From Leptospira paudalimensis (GTDB lineage: Bacteria > Spirochaetota > Leptospiria > Leptospirales > Leptospiraceae): 64,000 nucleotides of DNA. Within the stretch, counting starts at the first letter, position 1, and each line of letters starts with the position of its first letter. A program made the translations under genes and the position numbers. Of this stretch, positions 56,765 through 64,000 are shown piece after piece. The stretch spans positions 372,231-436,230 of the forward strand of contig NZ_JAMQPR010000001.1 of NCBI RefSeq assembly GCF_026151345.1. The letters run 5' to 3'. The notes beneath the pieces are model-generated. The model did not search any database. It worked only from the letters and a program-made list of their open reading frames with translations, and was not told the origin of the DNA.

Positions 56765-57265
56765 ATGGAATTATATCACCAAGCAGCGTCTCTCTGGGCA
56801 ACATGTCGCAAGGAATTTGGTTCTGCAGTTCCTGATAATTTTGTTGATTTTGTTAAAAATCATAAAAATAGTATCGAAATCAAGCCAGGGAGTGTTATGT
56901 ATGTTACGGGTAACGACACAATTATGAATGCTTATGCAAAGGCAAATGGTAAAGAGTGGTATAGGGATACCTTTGAAGATACTAATCCTAATATCACTCG
57001 CGACCAAGCTTATGTGAAAATTGCAGACGCCATGAAAACAACCACATCCAATTCAGTGATGATTCGTATTACTAGTGGACATACAATTTCCATTCATCGA
57101 GATGGTCCAGGGAGTGATTGGATAGTAAAAGATACAGGGCATAGTAATATTAATGGATCGATTGTAGATCCGAATGATATTAAGAATTCTATTTTGTATA
57201 CAAAGGAGACTTACAGACTGAAAACTCCAGAAAGTATTGCTTTTCCCGTATACTCAAAGAAATAA
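56765..57265 (+). CDS. Small unknown protein without signal peptide
   Basis: A 166-aa protein, not recognised. It has no signal sequence although its neighbours are secreted. SVMIRITSGHTISIHRDG and DWIVKDTGHSN look like His/Asp-containing strands of a hydrolase or toxin domain, e.g. a papain- or NlpC-like C-terminal module; this is a weak guess. The Shine-Dalgarno is poor. It may be the surviving C-terminal domain of a longer gene, though the frame upstream closes at 56728-56731. Confidence 0.5.
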   Translation: MELYHQAASLWATCRKEFGSAVPDNFVDFVKNHKNSIEIKPGSVMYVTGNDTIMNAYAKANGKEWYRDTFEDTNPNITRDQAYVKIADAMKTTTSNSVMIRITSGHTISIHRDGPGSDWIVKDTGHSNINGSIVDPNDIKNSILYTKETYRLKTPESIAFPVYSKK

Positions 57266-57267
57266 AC

Positions 57268-58014
57268 ATGAAATATTTTGAATGTCTAATACTAGTCGGT
57301 TTATTCGCAGTTTCTGGTCAATGTAATACATCACAAAAAATAGAAGTGGATCAGAAACTGAATTCTACTTTGATCGTAAGTGATTTACAAAGCAAAGGAT
57401 ATGATGTAGAAATTAATTCTTACAAAGGAATCCATTCCTATGTGACGGCATATCCAAATACGAAGATGATTGATGGAGATTTACGGAAAATTTGCAGTTT
57501 GCCAAATCTTAGAAATTTGATAATAGACAATAATAAAATTGCAGAATCTTTTTTTAATCAACTAGACGAATGTAATCTTAGTGAAATGAAGCTTTTGAGT
57601 CTAAAGGATGTTGCAATTAAAAATGGCTTATTTTGCCAATTATCTGAAAAAAATCAGTTTCACAACAATCTTGGCTTCGTGAATACAAATATCAATGATG
57701 AAGACCTAAACTGTCTTAAGAGATTTGAATTTATAGAAGAATTGAGTTTCCAAGGACCTTTGAAGAAATTTACTAATGAAGCTTTTTGTAATTTATGCAA
57801 AAGCGATATGAAAATAAAAAGCTTTCACCTAACCAATATCGAATTGTCACCTAAAGAATTTAATTGCCTCCTTGATTTAAAAGGCGTGGAATTTTTCGGT
57901 TTTAAAAAAATTAAAGGCCGCACCGCTAGTGATATGAAAAAATTAGAGGATTTGTATTTCAAAAAAAACGGTCGTAAAGTGACTGTTGATGTTTTTGAAT
58001 ATGATTCTCCTTAA
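57268..58014 (+). CDS. LRR-like lipoprotein (paralogue of the gene at 55346)
   Basis: A 248-aa protein with signal and lipobox SGQC (Cys19). The mature part shows leucine-rich spacing (LRNLIIDNNKIAESFFNQL, MKLLSLKDVAIKNGLF, FIEELSFQGPLKKF) and Cys at similar repeat positions to its paralogue. It starts 3 bp after the previous gene's stop. It probably arose by duplication with the intervening genes inserted or retained between copies. Confidence 0.7.
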   Translation: MKYFECLILVGLFAVSGQCNTSQKIEVDQKLNSTLIVSDLQSKGYDVEINSYKGIHSYVTAYPNTKMIDGDLRKICSLPNLRNLIIDNNKIAESFFNQLDECNLSEMKLLSLKDVAIKNGLFCQLSEKNQFHNNLGFVNTNINDEDLNCLKRFEFIEELSFQGPLKKFTNEAFCNLCKSDMKIKSFHLTNIELSPKEFNCLLDLKGVEFFGFKKIKGRTASDMKKLEDLYFKKNGRKVTVDVFEYDSP

Positions 58015-58382
58015 ATAAACGGAGTTTAAAATCGCATTGGTAGCGTAACAAATTCGAGAAATTTGCCTTCACTGCATTGGTTTGATGGTTCCATCCGCAA
58101 AGGAATAGGTTGCTGTCTATAAAAGTAGCTCTGATTTTGAATACACTTCTTTAGTGATTTAAGAATCTTTTAGGTCAAAACTAGTTTTTGTTATGGAGCC
58201 GTTGGGAATGCCTATGGCATTAATTTCATTATACGTTGAGAAATAAGATTTTCGTTCCATTGTTCGGTAGGAAGATTACTTACCAGATAAAAATTGAACG
58301 GGAATATCCAAGCCATTGCCGGCTTAAAAATCATAAATCGTAATGGAAAGGTTAGGTCAAATTTCTACCATTTACTTCTCCC
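58015..58382. other. 368-bp intergenic region without a recognisable gene
   Basis: No ORF with a plausible start and composition is seen. A short plus-strand frame (58294-58506) runs into the antisense of the SH3-like gene and looks like chance. No strong hairpin, tRNA-like fold or tandem repeat was noticed. Confidence 0.5.
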
Positions 58383-58817
58383 TTACCTACACTTGCATGT
58401 AATTGCCTGTTTTATGAATGAGTGTGGTATCTCCATCCACAATTTTCCATACAAACAAAAATCCATCACCTCCATCGGAAACGACGATTTTCGATTTTTC
58501 CGATAGAAGGTTTTGGTTCCCAATGGTTCCTTAATGAAAAAAAATTTCTTGGCATCAACCCAGCCTTGGCTAACATCTTCGTGGCGAATTTGGAAAAAAG
58601 CTGGGTTGTTTTGTAATTTGTTTGGTGGGCTTTGTTCCAGACAACGGCCAAATTTTAATCTTGATATTGTATTTAGGGTCTTAGAGTCTTCTTTTGGTTC
58701 TGATTTGATTTCCAGGTCATCGGCAATTTTGTACAGGTAAGGGAATTCACAATCAGCAGAGAGTGGGAATTGGAAGAGAAAATAAAGAGAGAAAAGAAGT
58801 GAAAAGACTTTTTTCAT
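58383..58817 (-). CDS. Secreted SH3-like protein
   Basis: A 144-aa protein from the ATG at 58817 (MKKVFSLLFSLYFLFQF), with a signal peptide. The frame open upstream to 58910 lacks signal-peptide logic and is rejected. The segment KIADDLEIKSEPKEDSKTLN followed by GWVDAKKFFFI resembles a bacterial SH3 domain, as in the gene at the window's right end. A -10-like TATACT (58829-58824) puts +1 at the start codon, and no Shine-Dalgarno is seen. It is divergent from the next lipoprotein gene. Confidence 0.6.
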   Translation of the reverse strand: MKKVFSLLFSLYFLFQFPLSADCEFPYLYKIADDLEIKSEPKEDSKTLNTISRLKFGRCLEQSPPNKLQNNPAFFQIRHEDVSQGWVDAKKFFFIKEPLGTKTFYRKNRKSSFPMEVMDFCLYGKLWMEIPHSFIKQAITCKCR

Positions 58818-58901
58818 AGAGAGAGTATAGGCGATGGTGCAAATAAAATTAAGAGTATCAATCAGCTTGGTAGTATGATATTTAGAGTAAGTTAAGAACT
58901 G

Positions 58902-59576
58902 GTGACTCAATTGAAAACAAAATATGTGATTGTCATTTTCCTATTCATAGGAAGTAGTTCCTGCAAAAAACCAATGTTTGGAAAAGATTGGATCGATGGA
59001 CCCGCAGTAGAAGAGATTGCACCAGGGATATTCTATATGAGAGACAAATTTGTAGAGAAAGATTTTATCAAATATGAAATTGATCCACGAGCCATTACAA
59101 TGAAAGACATTTTGCCATTTGTGAAAGAGCTGAAATTGAATATTGAAATGAAAAATTTTGGCTGGATTATCAATAATACTACTTTTAGAGGTGATTTATC
59201 ATCTAAATTACTTGGTTATCGAGACAGTGAAGACGTGATGGATGTATGGGTAGATGAATACAAAAAAAATAGAAGAGATCCTTATTGTGACTTTGATCTT
59301 TTGTTTAAATCCCCATTGAATAAATTGGAAATTAAAATGAAAGAAGTCATCAAGGTTCAGAAAACCGATGATAATACAAAATATACATTGTATTATAATA
59401 TAAAGATATACTTCCCATTGAGTGACTACCCACTTAGCCTTAATGTTATAACGCGATCTTCTTTTTTTCCAACACCTCCGTTCTGGCCTCCTTACAATGC
59501 AATCAAAGAATTTGTCGGTCACTGTCCAGAACCTAATTTTGAACCATATTCCACTGATCCTAGCGAAAAAGATTAA
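58902..59576 (+). CDS. Lipoprotein, FGxxW/DPR family member 1
   Basis: A 224-aa protein with lipobox SSSC. Shared family features are FGKDWIDGP after the lipid anchor, APGIFYMRD, IDPRAIT, and CDFDLLFKSPLNKLEIKM. Three more copies follow downstream. Start is uncertain: GTG at 58902, or TTG at 58911 which has GGTGA six bases upstream. Function unknown. Confidence 0.65.
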   Translation: MTQLKTKYVIVIFLFIGSSSCKKPMFGKDWIDGPAVEEIAPGIFYMRDKFVEKDFIKYEIDPRAITMKDILPFVKELKLNIEMKNFGWIINNTTFRGDLSSKLLGYRDSEDVMDVWVDEYKKNRRDPYCDFDLLFKSPLNKLEIKMKEVIKVQKTDDNTKYTLYYNIKIYFPLSDYPLSLNVITRSSFFPTPPFWPPYNAIKEFVGHCPEPNFEPYSTDPSEKD

Positions 59577-59613
59577 GAGCAGGATTTTGTTCTTTTTATA
59601 GGTGTATGGAAAG

Positions 59614-60031
59614 ATGAATCATAGTATTCGATCTTTACTGATTCTACAAACTTTACTTTACCTGACTGGATGTTTTCCAGAAATCCCGAAAGGCAAAGAT
59701 TATTATAGCTACGAATCTCATTTTGGTTGGTCTGAAAAAAAAAGGAGAAGGTTTGCTTGATTGATTGGATACAAACAGACAAGGTGCTGTAGCACGATTT
59801 GATGATCAATACGACAATCAAAATCATTATTTGTGGAGATTATTCCTGCACCACAATACACCTTGTAGTATTGAAACCGATAAAAATCAAGATCAAATTG
59901 TGATATTAATGAATATTGGTTACTCTGTAGGGAATTTACCTGTAAAAATGTTTTTTGCAAATACGAAATCGGAATCACTAGAAGAAATGCCTACAAAGGA
60001 TATTCAATGTTTTATGTTTTGGGGTTACTGA
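59614..60031 (+). pseudogene. Frameshifted lipoprotein gene remnant
   Basis: An ATG at 59614 opens a lipoprotein start (SLLILQTLLYLTGCFPEIPK, lipobox LTGC) but the frame ends at 59758-59760, just after a run of nine A (59734-59744 area). In another frame an uninterrupted stretch (59765-60031) encodes RFDDQYDNQNHYLWRLFLHH and further, with no start or ribosome-binding site of its own and a stop directly before it. The simplest reading is one gene broken by an indel plus a second lesion. A sequencing error in the A-run would explain only part of it. Confidence 0.45.
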
Positions 60032-60075
60032 ATCAGGGATGAAGACTTTATGGTAACAAAAGAAAGGGTATTAAA

Positions 60076-60843
60076 ATGAGTTTTAAGCCAAACAATAGAA
60101 ATAGAATCATTTCTATAACCATTGTGATAATGATAGGACTTTATGGATGCAAACCAAAATCCGTCTTAGACACTATAAACCCTGAGGTTGGTATTTTTGG
60201 AACAGATTGGGTGGATGCACCAAGTCCTGAGAAGTGGGCTCCAGGGATAATGTATTACAGATTGGAAAGTCCAAAAGTGAAGGAAATTCTAATCAAATCA
60301 AAACTGGATCCACGTCAAATTGCAAAACTAAAAGTACTTCCGTTTGTGATTCAGCTACGAAAGGCGTTGGAAGAAAAAAATTACAACTTTATCGAAAAGC
60401 ATATAGGTTATTACTTTCAAGTGGAAGCAGAAAAAGAATTAGGCATTGTTGAGAATAAAGATATGTCTGATCATATTAAATTTAGAAAACTTACTCAATA
60501 CATTCATGAAAAATTGAGGTCTGAAGAATCTTTTTGTGATCTTCATTACTTATTTGAAAAAAAATTTCCACTTTTAGGATTAAGTGTTAGTAAAGTCGAA
60601 CCAAGAGAATTAAATGAAAAAAAGCCATTCCAAAAATATGAATTAACTTATTCGATAACCTTTCCTAGAGGCATTCTAAATGAAGATGGCTCGGAAGGTT
60701 TGCATAGTTTAGAGGTGGAGTTGAGTGTATTTGGAAAAGGAGAAAATGAAACTCATTTTAGAATTGTTGATTTTAAAAATCACCAAGGTTGGAGTCATAT
60801 CCGTAGTCTACGCCCGCCCGAAGAACAGTTTGAATATTGGTAA
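60076..60843 (+). CDS. Lipoprotein, FGxxW/DPR family member 2
   Basis: A 255-aa protein with lipobox GLYGC (Cys25). Family features are FGTDWVDAPSPEKWAPGIMYY, LDPRQIAKLKVLPFV and FCDLHYLFEKKFP. It is most similar to member 1 in the first 60 mature residues. The middle 90 residues are helical and charged. Function unknown. Confidence 0.7.
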   Translation: MSFKPNNRNRIISITIVIMIGLYGCKPKSVLDTINPEVGIFGTDWVDAPSPEKWAPGIMYYRLESPKVKEILIKSKLDPRQIAKLKVLPFVIQLRKALEEKNYNFIEKHIGYYFQVEAEKELGIVENKDMSDHIKFRKLTQYIHEKLRSEESFCDLHYLFEKKFPLLGLSVSKVEPRELNEKKPFQKYELTYSITFPRGILNEDGSEGLHSLEVELSVFGKGENETHFRIVDFKNHQGWSHIRSLRPPEEQFEYW

Positions 60844-60853
60844 TCGCCTGGCC

Positions 60854-61579
60854 ATGCTACATTCTAGATTATTGGTATTTTTCTTATTAGCGGTATTTGA
60901 ATGTACCCCGAAGACAGATACTAATGATCCTACGATAGGACTCTATGGAACGGAATGGTTCAAAGAAAAAAGGCCAGAGTCAGAAATAATCAATTATAAT
61001 ATTATTTATTTTAAACCAGATGAGGACTTGAACCAGAAATTTTTTAAGAATCGAATTGATCCAAGGGAGTTTGCAAAACGATTTGTTGTATTAAAAGCAA
61101 AGTCTTTACTTGATGCATTTCAAAATTCGGATCCCGAGAAAGGGAGGGAAGTTTTTGCCTATTCCTTATATAGACCCTTCCTTGCGGTTGCTGGTAAAAA
61201 AATTGGAGTCGAATATAGCAAATATGATCGAGGGGTAGACTATATATGTCGGGAAGATCTGGAAAGAATTTATGAGTATATAAGACAAAATCTAGATAAT
61301 AAAAATTCCTTTTGTGATTTTGGACGTTTATTTTTCAAAGAAATAAAAAAAGTTAAAGTGAAACCATATTCTGTAGAGGATAGAGCATTGGATCCGAAAA
61401 GCAAAAGTTATGCTATCCAAACACAATATGATATAGAATATTTTATGGAACCAGAGAAAGGGATGGATGATTTTGATTCGATTCAATTCCGAGTCTATTT
61501 TTTAATCCAAGGGGATCATGTCATGCAGACGTCGATCATTGATGCCTACCCTGCACAATGTATGGATGTATTAGATTGA
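60854..61579 (+). CDS. Lipoprotein, FGxxW/DPR family member 3
   Basis: A 241-aa protein from the ATG at 60854 (MLHSRLLVFFLLAVFEC), which gives a clean signal and lipobox; the frame open to 60725 lies in the previous gene and is rejected. Family features are YGTEWFKEKRPE, IDPREFAKRFVV and FCDFGRLFFKEIKKVKVKPY. It follows member 2 by 10 bp, so the two are co-transcribed. Confidence 0.7.
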   Translation: MLHSRLLVFFLLAVFECTPKTDTNDPTIGLYGTEWFKEKRPESEIINYNIIYFKPDEDLNQKFFKNRIDPREFAKRFVVLKAKSLLDAFQNSDPEKGREVFAYSLYRPFLAVAGKKIGVEYSKYDRGVDYICREDLERIYEYIRQNLDNKNSFCDFGRLFFKEIKKVKVKPYSVEDRALDPKSKSYAIQTQYDIEYFMEPEKGMDDFDSIQFRVYFLIQGDHVMQTSIIDAYPAQCMDVLD

Positions 61580-61686
61580 TATTCATTCTATATTTTAAAG
61601 AAAGACGGGATACCCAAATTTGTCAGAATTAATCCCGCTTATTTTATGAAAGATATGGCAGGAAAAGTATCAGCAGGAGATAGCGT

Positions 61687-62463
61687 TTGAAAAATAATAA
61701 AAGTATACTAAAGATGAGGAAGATAGTTTATTTTAAGTGTTTGTTTATTATCATAATGGTTTTTTCTCAATGTAAATATTTCGAGAAGGAAGGATTTGGC
61801 AAACAGTGGAAAGAAAGACCCGATGTTGAACTAATAGAAGGAAATATCTTTTATATACGAAACAATAAAGATACAAATAGTGAATATCTATTTGACCGAC
61901 TAAACCTAGATCCTAGAGCAATTGCTAAGATGTTAGTTGTCCCTTATGCCCAAAAATTGGAGAAAATATTTCGAGAAAAAAAATATGAAGATTTTTATTA
62001 TGAGATCTCTCATACCATTAGAGAACCTTTAGCTGTTAAGCTTGGTATTTATAAGCTAGAATATGAAGAAGATGGAGATCCTTCACCGGTCTATATGAAT
62101 GATGACCATTATGCTAAAGTCAAAACTGCATTTATGGATAGTTTCCGGAAAGGTGAAGGATATTGCAGCACCTCTCTATTTTTTATAAAACCAATTAAAA
62201 AAATAGAAATTCGTGCATACCAAGCATTCGATCCGCGTCGTGATCCTGAAACAAAAGTTCCAATTGACTATCATTTTACGTATCGAATAGATTTTATCCA
62301 TAACGATGATCCAAAGTTAGAGACAGATTCTGAAGATCGCGGACATGCAATCACAATAAATGTCGATCATGATTTCAACAAACCGTTTACTATCTATGAA
62401 ATTACACGTATCATCAACCATTGTCCAGTTCCAGAATTACAGGATCCTGTGGAGGGAGAGTGA
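61687..62463 (+). CDS. Lipoprotein, FGxxW/DPR family member 4
   Basis: A 258-aa protein from a TTG at 61687 with AGGAGA six bases upstream; an ATG at 61714 is in frame but has no such site. The lipobox is FSQC. Family features are FGKQWKERPDVELIEGNIFY, LDPRAIAKMLVVPYA and IKPIKKIEIRAY, and HCPVPE near the end matches HCPEP of member 1. Function unknown. Confidence 0.7.
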   Translation: MKNNKSILKMRKIVYFKCLFIIIMVFSQCKYFEKEGFGKQWKERPDVELIEGNIFYIRNNKDTNSEYLFDRLNLDPRAIAKMLVVPYAQKLEKIFREKKYEDFYYEISHTIREPLAVKLGIYKLEYEEDGDPSPVYMNDDHYAKVKTAFMDSFRKGEGYCSTSLFFIKPIKKIEIRAYQAFDPRRDPETKVPIDYHFTYRIDFIHNDDPKLETDSEDRGHAITINVDHDFNKPFTIYEITRIINHCPVPELQDPVEGE

Positions 62464-62657
62464 ATGAATTCTTTTCTCTGCACTACTGATCGATAGTGAG
62501 CCCATGCTAATTGGCGAGAGTGATCGCATAAACGATTGCTGATATTCACATCTAATCATTGTAAGTTGATAGTAAAAGGTTTTAATTCAAATTGGAATTA
62601 ACGACTATCTAGGGCTCAATTATCTAGTCGCTTTTTAGGCTGAATGGCTTCCTTTAA

Positions 62658-62921
62658 TTGGGAGACTTTTCAGTGTATAAGGAATTGATTCTGGAGTTGG
62701 AGACTTTGATCGTGTTCAAACTCGATCCAAATTCTTGTGTTCACTTCGCATTCCATTTTATATGCGATCCAAACCGGCCGAAAACACTTGATTCGCGAAA
62801 AGAAGACTTTGCGTTTTACACAGCAGGAAACAATTCTGATGGATTCATCAAAGATCGCATTTTGGTGAAAGTAAAAGATGTTCTAGGGAATGGCCTTCTT
62901 GGTTATATAGACGCCTACTAA
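62658..62921 (+). CDS. Dubious small ORF or gene remnant
   Basis: An 87-codon frame starting at a TTG directly after an in-frame stop, with no signal peptide. The end, RILVKVKDVLGNGLLGYIDAY, has the ring of an SH3-like strand pair, as in other proteins nearby. It may be the tail of a decayed secreted gene. Confidence 0.3.
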   Translation: MGDFSVYKELILELETLIVFKLDPNSCVHFAFHFICDPNRPKTLDSRKEDFAFYTAGNNSDGFIKDRILVKVKDVLGNGLLGYIDAY

Positions 62922-62995
62922 CAGAATCAAGAACGTTTATCTATCCAATCTGAAAAAACATTCTTACAGTCGCTGTTCAATATTCAGAGATTGGA

Positions 62996-63217
62996 ATGTA
63001 CCATGTCCAATTGTGTGCAGTTACAATAGAAGAATTGGATTTTTTACCGATGTTTTACATCGCAGGTGAAAGCTGGGAACTAAGAATGTACGGAAATGGA
63101 AACAAATTTAAATTCTTGGCAGTGAAACAAGAATTGTGGAACTTAGGAAATCTAAAGTCAATCAATCAGATGTGGAATCATAGACACCATTTACATATAA
63201 CGGAAATTAACAGATGA
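62996..63217 (+). CDS. Small ORF of unknown function
   Basis: A 73-codon frame with an ATG start whose TGA overlaps the start of the next lipoprotein gene (ATGA). The product is Trp/Tyr-rich (ESWELRMYGNGNKFKFLAVK) and has no signal peptide. The overlap hints at real coupling, but no ribosome-binding site is clear. It could equally be the end of a gene broken upstream. Confidence 0.35.
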   Translation: MYHVQLCAVTIEELDFLPMFYIAGESWELRMYGNGNKFKFLAVKQELWNLGNLKSINQMWNHRHHLHITEINR

Positions 63218-64000
63218 AAATGAAAATCTTCTTATTCAGCTTTTTACTAATTGGATGTTCACAAAATCTAAAATCGCAATCATCCATTGATGAAGAACCT
63301 ATTAATCTACCTGAAATTAAATACCTGGCGGAAAGTCATGTTCCGATATCGAAAGAAATGAGGCAAAAAAAATATCCTGATACATGGATTCAAAATCTTT
63401 ACTTAGAATCTTCAAAATATAAAGTTACAATTAACACTTCAGCTATAGAGAGAAGAAATCTATCTGCAACGATTGCGATTAAAGAATCGCTAAATATTTA
63501 TGAAGAGGGAAGAGAAAAAGTCTTTTATTTTAAAAAAGGCAGTATATTTAGAATTGTAAACACTGAACCTGTTATGCCACCAGATAGACCTTCCTATCCT
63601 GGCGATTATGGCCTACGTTTTGATTTCAAGAATGGCAAAATCGAAACCATTGGTTGCTATTTCCGGCAAAAACCATGCCAAGAAGTAATTCATTTGGATT
63701 CATTTGGCGAAGTTGTAAATGTCGTGAAAGAAAAAGCCCAATGTGAAAAAGGTTGTGGTCATTTAGTCCCTTATCGCATTCCAGGATTTTATTTTATAGC
63801 AGATCACAAAGTCCGTGTTCGCAAAGAACCTTCTACCAAATCAGAAATCATCACCGAACTAAGCAAAGACACACCCATCCAAGTGATTGCCGATGCAGAA
63901 GTGTATGAAGAAATATTTCCGCATTATGGCACTTGGGGCAAAGTGAAGTTAGATGATGGACGTGAAGGTTATGTACACGGAGCATTTCTTCGTGCACCTG
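63214..64000 (+). CDS. SH3-domain lipoprotein (3' partial)
   Basis: The frame runs from the ATG at 63214 to the window end without a stop, at least 262 codons. The lipobox is FLLIGC (Cys15). Four cysteines (IGCYFRQKPC and CEKGCGH) precede a bacterial SH3 domain near residues 205-262: DHKVRVRKEPSTKSEIITEL, then WGKVKLDDGREGYVHGAFL. Such domains bind peptidoglycan or proteins at the cell surface. It is the second SH3-like secreted gene in this region. Confidence 0.8.
   Translation, partial: MKMKIFLFSFLLIGCSQNLKSQSSIDEEPINLPEIKYLAESHVPISKEMRQKKYPDTWIQNLYLESSKYKVTINTSAIERRNLSATIAIKESLNIYEEGREKVFYFKKGSIFRIVNTEPVMPPDRPSYPGDYGLRFDFKNGKIETIGCYFRQKPCQEVIHLDSFGEVVNVVKEKAQCEKGCGHLVPYRIPGFYFIADHKVRVRKEPSTKSEIITELSKDTPIQVIADAEVYEEIFPHYGTWGKVKLDDGREGYVHGAFLRAP

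Noticed and set aside
58294..58506. Short plus-strand ORF
   Set aside because: It runs antisense to the SH3-like gene, lacks a ribosome-binding site and has unnatural composition.
1..64000. CRISPR arrays, tRNA or rRNA genes, insertion sequences, prophage
   Set aside because: No regular spacer-repeat array, transposase, integrase, phage structural gene or recognisable tRNA/rRNA sequence was seen on reading both strands.

Overview
The window reads as chromosomal DNA of a spirochete, most likely a saprophytic Leptospira (the L. biflexa type). The grounds are moderate A+T content, many lipoproteins with relaxed spirochetal lipoboxes, 7TMR-DISM sensors and class III cyclases next to flagellar export genes, a collar-like TPR protein, FapA/DUF342, CheX, and a vitamin B12 nucleotide-loop operon. 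The assignment rests on gene content and style; no rRNA or other phylogenetic marker was searched.

Layout. 1-7.2 kb: 3' part of a large TPR protein (candidate periplasmic flagellar collar protein FlcA), a WecG/TagA/CpsF glycosyltransferase, a secreted protein, an MFS transporter and mtnC. 7.2-14.8 kb: a nitric oxide reductase island, norF-norE divergent from norC-norB-norQ-norD, then nnrS and a Crp/Fnr regulator. Perfect TTGAT-N4-ATCAA boxes lie upstream of norC and nnrS. 14.8-20.8 kb: a minus-strand run of a FliG paralogue, FliH, two 7TMR-DISM sensor proteins with degenerate kinase H-boxes, and the Fnr-type regulator. 20.9-25.2 kb: two 7TMR-DISM class III cyclases whose active-site losses are complementary. 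25.3-38.8 kb: aldehyde dehydrogenase, tandem hemerythrin, gatB, cobT-cobS-cobC, dnaE, a membrane-anchored AraC regulator and an acyl-CoA ligase. 38.8-44.3 kb: a LytM peptidase divergent from a sigma factor / beta-rich protein / CHAT protease / Cys-cluster operon, then a small phasin-like protein. 44.4-53.3 kb: mtnA-msrA, fapA, an alpha/beta hydrolase, CheX, a degenerate GGDEF protein, a methyltransferase, lpdA and a DUF2071 protein. 53.5-64 kb: an accessory region with an HTH plus nucleotidyltransferase module, many small secreted or lipoprotein genes in paralogous sets, and at least one broken gene.

How the parts fit. The nor island plus regulator forms a self-contained nitric oxide detoxification/respiration unit. 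A near-perfect box of the same type precedes the hemerythrin gene 12 kb away, so that gene may join the regulon. The sensor kinases and cyclases share one N-terminal architecture and flank fliG-fliH, suggesting a signalling hub built round flagellar genes. The two findings most worth testing are the putative obligate heterodimeric adenylate cyclase and the sigma factor-CHAT protease operon. Several genes have no visible Shine-Dalgarno and a -10-like hexamer placed so that +1 falls on or next to the start codon, which hints at leaderless transcripts.
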